From Cellvibrionaceae bacterium (GTDB lineage Bacteria > Pseudomonadota > Gammaproteobacteria > Pseudomonadales > Cellvibrionaceae): DNA of 7,829 nt. The translations under genes and the position numbers were made by a program. The notes under the pieces are model-generated. The model was given only the letters and a program-made list of their open reading frames with translations, did not search any database and was not told where the DNA came from. Positions within the stretch are counted from its first letter, which is position 1; each line of letters begins with the position of its first letter. This document shows, in pieces, positions 1 to 4,859 of this stretch. The DNA is taken from assembly GCA_027012915.1 (NCBI GenBank), contig JALUYN010000578.1, forward strand, positions 1-7,829. The letters are read 5' to 3'.

Positions 1-2028
1 AAAACTGGCATCGCGATTGTGCTGCAACAATCGTCGCAGCAGGTGATGGCAGCTCTCCAGCAGTTCTATGGCATTATCAGCGCGTTTCGATTCCGCTCGC
101 AGAAGTGCCATAGGCCGAAAAGGCGGTAGGTTGGCCAGTTGTCTCTCCCGCTGAATCAACTGTGCAAAGTGTTCGTAGCCCTGTTCTACCAGAGTCAGTA
201 GCAGTGGGTGGTTGCTCAGGTGGGTCTGGATAACCACTTTTCCAGGGAGGTCGGCGCGCCCGGCGCGCCCGGATACCTGCAGCAGTAACTGGCCGAAACG
301 CTCAATGCCGCGAAAGTCTGTGCTGAACAAGCCGCTGTCGGCATCCAGTATTGCGACCAGAGTAACGTTGGGGAAGTGGTGACCTTTGGCTAGCATCTGC
401 GTCCCTACTATTATGCAAGGCTGGCCAGTTTGCACCTGCGACAGGATGTCCTGGATGCCGTTCTTGGTGCGCGTTGAGTCACGGTCCACGCGTATCACTG
501 GAGTGTCGGGAAAGTGCTGGCTCAAAGTGTGCTCTGTGCGCTCCGTTCCCTGACCGACACAGTGCAGTTCATGGCCATGGCAAGTGGGGCAGCGGTTGGT
601 GATCGGGCGTTGGAGGTCGCAGTGATGGCAATGCAGGTGCGCCGGCGATTGGTGCACAGTCAGGCGGGCATCGCAGCGAGGACACTGGGCCAGCCAGCCG
701 CAGTTATGGCAGATCAGAGATGGAGCGAAACCGCGGCGGTTGATAAAGACCAATGCCTGTTGCCCTGCGCTCAGTGTCGTCTCAATTTGCTGCAGCAGAT
801 CGGTGGTTAATCCATCTTGAAGGGCCTGGTTGCGCAAGTCGATAATTTCGGTGGCGGGTTTTGTGGCGTTGCCAGCACGTTGGCGCAGTCGGGCGGCGGC
901 GAACCGCCCCTGAGAGACGTTGTGCAGAGATTCCAGTGAGGGTGTCGCGCTGCCGAGAATCAGGGGGATATTCAGGCGTTTGGCGCGAACCGCTGCCAGA
1001 TCTCGGGCGTGATAGCGAAAGCCGTCCTGTTGCTTCAGCGAGGCGTCATGCTCTTCGTCGATGATGATCAGGCCGGGGTTTTTCATTGGCGTAAAAACCG
1101 CCGAGCGGGTACCAATAATAATGTCGGCGATACCCTCGCGGGCTAACAGCCATGCTTGCTTGCGTTCCGTGTCGTTGAGGTTGGAGTGCAACACCGCGAC
1201 AGTTCGATCAAAGCGTGCTTGAAAGCGGGCGATGGTCTGGGGAGTCAGACCAATTTCGGGAACCAGGATCAGTGCTTGCCGGTTGTTCTTCAGCACCTTT
1301 TCCAGTGCCTGGAGATAGACTTCCGTCTTGCCGCTGCCCGTATCGCCAAATAACAGCTGAATGGTAAAGGCTTCGATATTTACGGCGTCCAGTGCCCGAT
1401 GTTGTTCTGTGGATAGTGTGAGGTGCGGTTCGCTCAGCAGCGGATCTCTGCGGTTGGGCTCGGGATAGCAATGCCGGTGGCTCAGCAGCTGTTTTTCGAT
1501 GAGAGGTTTGAGTTGTGCGGCACCGATACCTGCATTGCGCAGGTCTGAGCCCCTCCAGGATCGTTGTTGTTTTAGAGTGTCAAATAGTTTTGCCTGTTTG
1601 GGCGCGCGCTTCAGTTTTTCTGTCGCGTCTCCAGTGTTGGATTCGGTTAGCGTCCAGAGATCTGTAGGTTCCAATGTCGCAGCATCTCCCTGGCGCAGTG
1701 CCACGGGTAGCGCAGCATTAAGTACCTCACCAATGGGGTGTAAGTAATAGTTGGCGGCCCACTGGCACAGATGCAAGGTTTCCGCCTGCAGCAAGGGTTG
1801 GTCGTCGATCACTCGCAGTGCGGCTTTAATCTTGCGACTGTCGAAATCACTGGAGTCTTTGCTATCCGTAATAATGCCAATCAGGGTGCGTCCGCTGAAG
1901 GGTGCTTCGACGCGCGCGCCGATCAGAGATTCGCTCGTGCGGTCGCGACATTCTTCGGGTAATAGATAGTCGAATTGTCGGCGCAGCGGCGTTGGCAGTG
2001 CTACTGTAATATAGGTTGGCGCAGGCAT
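1..2028 (-). CDS. priA: Primosomal protein N' PriA (replication-restart 3'-5' helicase), C-terminus cut by window edge
   Basis: PriA is the superfamily 2 DNA helicase that recognises stalled or collapsed forks and starts reloading of DnaB. Reading from ATG at 2028 gives 676 open codons to the window edge; the E. coli protein has 732, so roughly the last 55 residues are missing. Visible in order: an N-terminal 3'-DNA-binding domain (opening MPAPTYITVALPTPLR, then a HPIGEVLNAALP stretch near 101-112), a winged-helix region near 125-195, Walker A GDTGSGKTE (228-236, Lys234), DEEH (324-327), GSATPS (359-364), the zinc-binding insert with all eight cysteines (440, 443, 449, 452, 467, 470, 480, 483), GTQMLAKGHHF (542-552), and motif VI QVSGRAGR (584-591). 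All match the family. The start agrees with the family N-terminus, but no clear Shine-Dalgarno precedes it. The gene diverges from rpmE with a 185-bp gap. Identity is secure; only the C-terminus is unseen. Confidence 0.97.
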   Translation of the reverse strand, partial: MPAPTYITVALPTPLRRQFDYLLPEECRDRTSESLIGARVEAPFSGRTLIGIITDSKDSSDFDSRKIKAALRVIDDQPLLQAETLHLCQWAANYYLHPIGEVLNAALPVALRQGDAATLEPTDLWTLTESNTGDATEKLKRAPKQAKLFDTLKQQRSWRGSDLRNAGIGAAQLKPLIEKQLLSHRHCYPEPNRRDPLLSEPHLTLSTEQHRALDAVNIEAFTIQLLFGDTGSGKTEVYLQALEKVLKNNRQALILVPEIGLTPQTIARFQARFDRTVAVLHSNLNDTERKQAWLLAREGIADIIIGTRSAVFTPMKNPGLIIIDEEHDASLKQQDGFRYHARDLAAVRAKRLNIPLILGSATPSLESLHNVSQGRFAAARLRQRAGNATKPATEIIDLRNQALQDGLTTDLLQQIETTLSAGQQALVFINRRGFAPSLICHNCGWLAQCPRCDARLTVHQSPAHLHCHHCDLQRPITNRCPTCHGHELHCVGQGTERTEHTLSQHFPDTPVIRVDRDSTRTKNGIQDILSQVQTGQPCIIVGTQMLAKGHHFPNVTLVAILDADSGLFSTDFRGIERFGQLLLQVSGRAGRADLPGKVVIQTHLSNHPLLLTLVEQGYEHFAQLIQRERQLANLPPFRPMALLRAESKRADNAIELLESCHHLLRRLLQHNRDASF

Positions 2029-2096
2029 GATGTTCGTGGTGTGTAGGTGGAATCTTGTGGTGCAAGTGTGAATCGGTCGAAAATTACGCAATCTTC

Positions 2097-2124
2097 TTGC
2101 GTTGCGAGAAGTTTCTGGTAGTAT
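2097..2124 (+). promoter_or_regulatory. Sigma-70 type extended -10 promoter of rpmE
   Basis: A -35 element TTGCGT (2097-2102) is followed after 16 bases by TAGTAT (2119-2124). The -10 is preceded by TGG (2116-2118), which fits the TGn extended -10 motif. Transcription would start near 2131, giving a leader of about 83 bases before the rpmE ATG. The hexamers, spacing and position upstream of a highly expressed ribosomal protein gene fit together, but this is a reading of consensus only. Confidence 0.6.
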
Positions 2125-2130
2125 GCGCCG

Positions 2131-2213
2131 TCCCAAATTCCCTAGATTAACCGGTGTGCGGTGCTCGACACAAGATCGAGTGGCGGCACATAACAGAACT
2201 AAGGCGATAAACA
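2131..2213 (+). promoter_or_regulatory. rpmE 5' leader with imperfect stem-loop; candidate bL31 autoregulatory leader
   Basis: The predicted untranslated leader contains a stem-loop between 2156 and 2189. The apical stem CTCGA (2164-2168) pairs with TCGAG (2176-2180) around a 7-base loop, and the base GTGC (2156-2159) pairs with GCAC (2186-2189), with an internal loop between them. It ends 11 bases before the likely Shine-Dalgarno AAGG (2201-2204). Structured leaders through which bL31 represses its own mRNA are known for gammaproteobacterial rpmE. That this is the same element is inferred from position and structure, not from a covariance match. Confidence 0.4.
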
Positions 2214-2429
2214 ATGAAAGCTGATATTCATCCAAACTACGGCACCATGACTGCAACTTGCAGCTGTGGCAATGTAATCGAGACTGGCTCTACTCTGGCC
2301 AAACCTGTTCATCTGGACGTTTGCTCCAGCTGCCACCCTTTCTACACTGGCAAGCAGAAGCAAGCGACCACTGGCGGCCGTGTTGACCGCTTCAAGAAGC
2401 GTTTCGGCAGCCGTATCGGCGGTAAGTAA
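2214..2429 (+). CDS. rpmE: 50S ribosomal protein bL31 (zinc-binding form)
   Basis: bL31 sits on the large subunit at the central protuberance and helps bridge the two subunits. The 71-residue product has the usual length and the opening [10 protein letters not shown]. Cys16, Cys18, Cys37 and Cys40 are all present, marking the zinc-containing (C+) paralogue rather than the zinc-free form made during zinc starvation. The C-terminus is basic ([15 protein letters not shown]), as expected for an rRNA-binding tail. An AAGG Shine-Dalgarno (2201-2204) lies 9 bases before ATG. The gene has its own strong promoter upstream and an intrinsic terminator starting 28 bases after its stop, so it is probably expressed mainly as a single-gene transcript. 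Identification is secure. Confidence 0.97.
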   Translation: MKADIHPNYGTMTATCSCGNVIETGSTLAKPVHLDVCSSCHPFYTGKQKQATTGGRVDRFKKRFGSRIGGK

Positions 2430-2433
2430 GTCG

Positions 2434-3297
2434 TTGCTTCAACGCATAGCTTTGCGAAAAGCGTTAAAGGTGATTGCCTTTAGCGCTTTTTTTTCGCCTG
2501 CAGTTTTATATTCGCCGCTGTTGAATGCCGAGTTGCAGTTCGGGGATTGGCGGGCATCGGCCGCCGGCTGTTACTTAACTGGTTGGCGGGACCTGGCGCG
2601 TCCGGTGACAGTGGAATATGTCTACGACGGTGATACGGCGCGTTTAGCCGATGGCCGCAAGGTACGATTGCTGGGAATCAATACCCCGGAATTGGAACGT
2701 GATGGCCGCAGAGTTCAGCCCTATGCTGAAGTTGCTAGAAGAAGTGCCCTGAATCATTTGGCTAGTGGTGAAGAGTGGTATTTGCTGGTTGGACGTGAGC
2801 GGCGTGATCGCTACGGCCGATGGCTGGGGTATCTGCTCAACAGAGAAGGGGTGGCGCTGGGTTCGATGTTGATTGCTGAAGGGTCGGCGTTTTGGGTTGC
2901 ACAGGGAGAAGATATCTCCCATGTGTCGTGCTTTCAAGAGCAAGAGTCTATTGCCAGAGCAGAGCGTCGAGGGGTTTGGAGTAGTACATACTGGCAGCCG
3001 CTAAGAGCCGGTGAGTTGGATCGCGGCACGCTTGGATTTCGCTTGGTTGCCGGGCAGGTAACCAAGGTTGAAAAGACTAAGAGCGCTACCTATGTAGAAT
3101 TGGATGACCATCTGGTGTTACGCATTTCCGGACGTATTAATGCGCCTGTCGGTGGTTGGCCGGCTCTGATGGGGCGCGACCTTGAGGTGAGAGGCTGGGT
3201 GATCTGGCGCAAGCTAACCGGCAAACAGACGCAGAAAGGCTTTAGGTCATATATGATCAATCTGTCCAGTGGTCACCAGTTCAAAGTTGTTCATTAG
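2434..3297 (+). CDS. Probable exported thermonuclease-family (SNase-like) endonuclease
   Basis: A staphylococcal-nuclease-fold protein, predicted to cleave DNA or RNA in a calcium-dependent way. Counting from the proposed TTG start (287 residues), residues 1-32 look like a signal peptide: a basic n-region (QRIALRKALK), a hydrophobic core (VIAFSAFFSPAVLYSPLL) and a cleavage site after LNA. The SNase domain follows at about 59-182, with YDGDT (Asp67, Thr68), VRLLGINTPE (Arg78, Asn83, Thr84, Glu86) and RDRYGRW (Arg129). These match S. aureus Asp21, Arg35, Asp40 (here Asn), Thr41, Glu43 and Arg87. Cys46 and Cys166 could form a disulfide after export. The C-terminal 80 or so residues (LVAGQVTKVEK... 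to LEVRGWVIWRK...) look like a beta-rich extension, possibly OB-like, by inference only. The start is uncertain: GTG 2380 would overlap rpmE by 50 bases and adds residues read from rpmE codons; TTG 2452 and GTG 2470 are also in frame. The rpmE terminator lies within the 5' codons. Confidence 0.85.
   Translation: MLQRIALRKALKVIAFSAFFSPAVLYSPLLNAELQFGDWRASAAGCYLTGWRDLARPVTVEYVYDGDTARLADGRKVRLLGINTPELERDGRRVQPYAEVARRSALNHLASGEEWYLLVGRERRDRYGRWLGYLLNREGVALGSMLIAEGSAFWVAQGEDISHVSCFQEQESIARAERRGVWSSTYWQPLRAGELDRGTLGFRLVAGQVTKVEKTKSATYVELDDHLVLRISGRINAPVGGWPALMGRDLEVRGWVIWRKLTGKQTQKGFRSYMINLSSGHQFKVVH
2457..2494 (+). terminator. Intrinsic terminator of rpmE, lying inside the 5' end of the nuclease gene
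   Basis: A 14-bp stem pairs 2457-2470 with 2477-2490 through a 6-base loop (TGATTG). All pairs are Watson-Crick except one G-U (2464 with 2483). T's run from 2487 to 2494. This is a textbook rho-independent terminator, beginning 28 bases after the rpmE stop. It overlaps what appear to be the signal-peptide codons of the downstream nuclease. Confidence 0.85.
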
Positions 3298-3306
3298 CGC
3301 GAGTAC

Positions 3307-3323
3307 TTGAGAATTATTCTCAA
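3307..3323. promoter_or_regulatory. Perfect 17-bp palindrome resembling a Fur box
   Basis: TTGAGAATTATTCTCAA is a perfect inverted repeat of 8-base arms around one central base. It contains a 7-1-7 form, TGAGAAT-T-ATTCTCA, close to the 7-1-7 Fur consensus TGATAATNATTATCA (one symmetric difference per arm) and to natural gammaproteobacterial sites with GAGAATnATTCTC. It lies 10 bases after the nuclease stop, 150 bases before maeB and about 50 bases upstream of the candidate maeB -35. No T-run follows, so it is not an intrinsic terminator. Fur binding is an inference from resemblance only. Confidence 0.4.
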
Positions 3324-3373
3324 CAGTTGTTTGGTTATCGCCCTTGTGGGCTGTAAAACGTCCAAATCAGTGC

Positions 3374-3402
3374 TTGAGTGCCAAGCCGTGGTTCGGTATT
3401 CT
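3374..3402 (+). promoter_or_regulatory. Candidate sigma-70 promoter for maeB
   Basis: TTGAGT (3374-3379) and TATTCT (3397-3402) are separated by the optimal 17 bases, each matching four of six consensus positions. Start of transcription would be near 3409, giving a leader of about 64 bases. That leader contains a small hairpin (CAAGG 3429-3433 with CCTTG 3440-3444, extended by GGC 3426-3428 with GCC 3448-3450) shortly before the ribosome binding site. The rest of the 3298-3472 gap holds the palindrome described separately and no gene I can support. Confidence 0.4.
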
Positions 3403-3472
3403 TCACCACCTTTTTTTAAGTCCCCGGCCAAGGTTTCCTCCTTGCAGGCCGTCCAGAGAGCTAGGTAACACC

Positions 3473-4738
3473 ATGTCTGATGAACTCAAGAAAGCAGCAC
3501 TCGACTATCACGCCTTTCCAAAGCCAGGAAAGCTGAGCGTCGAACTGACTACGGCTGCTGAAACTCAAGAGGATTTATCGTTGGCGTACAGCCCTGGTGT
3601 GGCAGAGCCGGTGCGCGAAATCGCTCGCGACCCGGAAAATGCCTTTAAATATACTGCCAAGGGCAACATGGTGGCGGTTATTTCCGATGGTTCTGCCATT
3701 CTGGGTCTGGGTAATTTGGGGCCATTGGCCAGTAAGCCGGTTATGGAAGGCAAGAGCTTGCTGTTTAAGCGCTTCGCCGGTATCGATTCGGTCGATATTG
3801 AAGTGAATGCCGAGAATCCCACAGCCTTTATCGAGACTGTTGAGCGCATTGCCGATACCTGGGGCGGTATTAACCTGGAAGATATTAAGGCTCCTGAGTG
3901 TTTTGAGGTTGAAAAAGCGCTGATTGAGCGCTGCCAGGTGCCAATTTTTCACGACGATCAGCACGGTACAGCGATTGTAACGGTAGCGGGTTTGCTAAAT
4001 GCCTTGGAAATCCAGGGTAAAGATATTGCCAGTGCCAAGATTGTTTGCCTGGGTGCCGGTGCTGCTGCTCATGCTTGCTGCACGCTGATGATTAGCGCCG
4101 GTGCCCAGCGCGAAAACATCACCATGCTGGACAGTAAGGGTGTGATTTATGCCGGCCGTGACAATCTGACGCCGCATAAAGAAGAATTCGCCAATAACAC
4201 TGAGGCCAGAACGCTGTCTGATGCCATGGTGGGTGCCGATGCCTTTCTGGGAGTGTCTGGCCCGAATTTGCTGAGCCCTGAACAGCTGCAATCCATGGCG
4301 CAAAACCCCGTGGTGTTTGCCTGTTCGAACCCCGACCCTGAGATCAGTCCGGATTTGGCCAATGCCACCCGCGACGATCTGATTATGGCTACTGGTCGTT
4401 CGGATTATCCCAACCAGGTAAACAACGTCCTGTGTTTCCCATTCCTGTTCCGCGGTACTTTGGATGTTCGCGCCACGGCTATCAATGAGGAAATGAAGCT
4501 GGCGGCAGTTCACGCTATTAAGGATCTGGCCAAGCAGGAAGCTCCCGCTGAAGTTATTGCCGGCTATGGTGGTATTGAGTTGAAGTTTGGTCGCGAATAT
4601 ATTCTGCCGAAGCCCACTGATCATCGTTTGCTGGGTGCTGTAGCGGCTGCGGTAGCAAGGGCGGCCGTAGAAACTGAGGTGGCTCGTTTGCCATATCCCG
4701 CACATTATCCGCTGAATTCAGTAGACGACATTGCCTGA
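3473..4738 (+). CDS. maeB: Malic enzyme, short single-module form (oxaloacetate-decarboxylating malate dehydrogenase)
   Basis: Converts malate to pyruvate and CO2 with reduction of NAD(P)+, a cytosolic step that links the TCA cycle to pyruvate and can supply NADPH. The 421-residue product covers only the malic enzyme module; E. coli MaeB (759 residues) carries an extra phosphotransacetylase-like domain that is absent here, as in the short Pseudomonas enzyme. Visible are SLAYSPGVAEPV (Tyr39, catalytic), KPVMEGK (Lys94), LEDIKAPECFEVE and FHDDQHGTA (metal ligands Glu136, Asp137, Asp162), the Rossmann glycine motif GAGAAAHA (194-201), SNPDPEISP, and GRSDYPNQVNN (Asn318). ATG 3473 is chosen because the family N-terminus MSDELKKAALDYH starts there, with AGG (3463-3465) upstream; the frame stays open to ATG 3344, but that 43-residue extension is not family-like. 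The symbol follows Pseudomonas usage. Asp220 at the end of beta-2 leaves NAD versus NADP preference open. Confidence 0.95.
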   Translation: MSDELKKAALDYHAFPKPGKLSVELTTAAETQEDLSLAYSPGVAEPVREIARDPENAFKYTAKGNMVAVISDGSAILGLGNLGPLASKPVMEGKSLLFKRFAGIDSVDIEVNAENPTAFIETVERIADTWGGINLEDIKAPECFEVEKALIERCQVPIFHDDQHGTAIVTVAGLLNALEIQGKDIASAKIVCLGAGAAAHACCTLMISAGAQRENITMLDSKGVIYAGRDNLTPHKEEFANNTEARTLSDAMVGADAFLGVSGPNLLSPEQLQSMAQNPVVFACSNPDPEISPDLANATRDDLIMATGRSDYPNQVNNVLCFPFLFRGTLDVRATAINEEMKLAAVHAIKDLAKQEAPAEVIAGYGGIELKFGREYILPKPTDHRLLGAVAAAVARAAVETEVARLPYPAHYPLNSVDDIA

Positions 4739-4747
4739 GTAGCAATG

Positions 4748-4781
4748 AAAAAAATACCCGCCTTTGAGCGGGTATTTTTTT
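4748..4781. terminator. Bidirectional intrinsic terminator between converging maeB and mrcA
   Basis: Seven A's plus TACCCGC (4748-4761) pair perfectly with GCGGGTA plus seven T's (4768-4781) around the 6-base loop CTTTGA. Because the A- and T-runs flank a GC core, the element works as stem plus T-tract on either strand. It starts 9 bases after the maeB stop and about 80 bases downstream of the mrcA stop, so it can end both converging transcripts. Confidence 0.9.
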
Positions 4782-4800
4782 GTCTCGATTTTGTATAAGG

Positions 4801-4859
4801 CCCGCATGTTGCACCAGCACATGCCCATTGTTGGTTTTGAGGCTGGTGCAACCTCCGGG
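4801..4859 (-). repeat. Inverted repeat / hairpin immediately after the mrcA stop codon
   Basis: GTTGCACCAGC (4808-4818) and GCTGGTGCAAC (4842-4852) form a perfect 11-bp inverted repeat with a 23-base spacer. CCCG (4801-4804) and CGGG (4856-4859) add four pairs at the base after a 3-by-3 mismatch. On the mrcA message the structure begins at the base after the TAA. It has no T-run of its own; the A/T-flanked terminator lies about 20 bases beyond it. A role in protecting the mRNA 3' end, or as a protein-binding site, is a guess. Confidence 0.55.

Noticed and set aside
248..271. Tandem GGCGCGCCC repeat
   Set aside because: It encodes the repeated Gly-Arg-Ala of helicase motif VI (GRAGRA) in PriA and needs no other explanation.
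514..1353. Several plus-strand open frames of 65-98 codons inside priA
   Set aside because: All lie opposite the continuous priA frame, whose motifs are intact; no family-like sequence in the alternatives.
2040..2091. Minus-strand promoter for priA (TTGCGT at 2091-2086)
   Set aside because: No acceptable -10 lies 16-18 bases downstream (CACTTG at 2068-2063), so I could not support a specific promoter.
3388..3417. Terminator-like GTGGT/ACCAC stem followed by seven T's upstream of maeB
   Set aside because: Only a 5-bp stem with a 12-base loop, too weak to claim as an intrinsic terminator; it also overlaps the candidate maeB promoter.
3344..3472. Upstream ATG (3344) extension of the malic enzyme by 43 residues
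   Set aside because: The extension is Pro/Arg/Cys-rich and unlike the family; ATG 3473 has a ribosome binding site and gives the normal N-terminus.
3995..4705. Long minus-strand open frame (236 codons) opposite maeB
   Set aside because: It is fully antisense to a well-supported malic enzyme, shows no recognisable domain and has no ribosome binding site; a by-product of codon bias on the coding strand.
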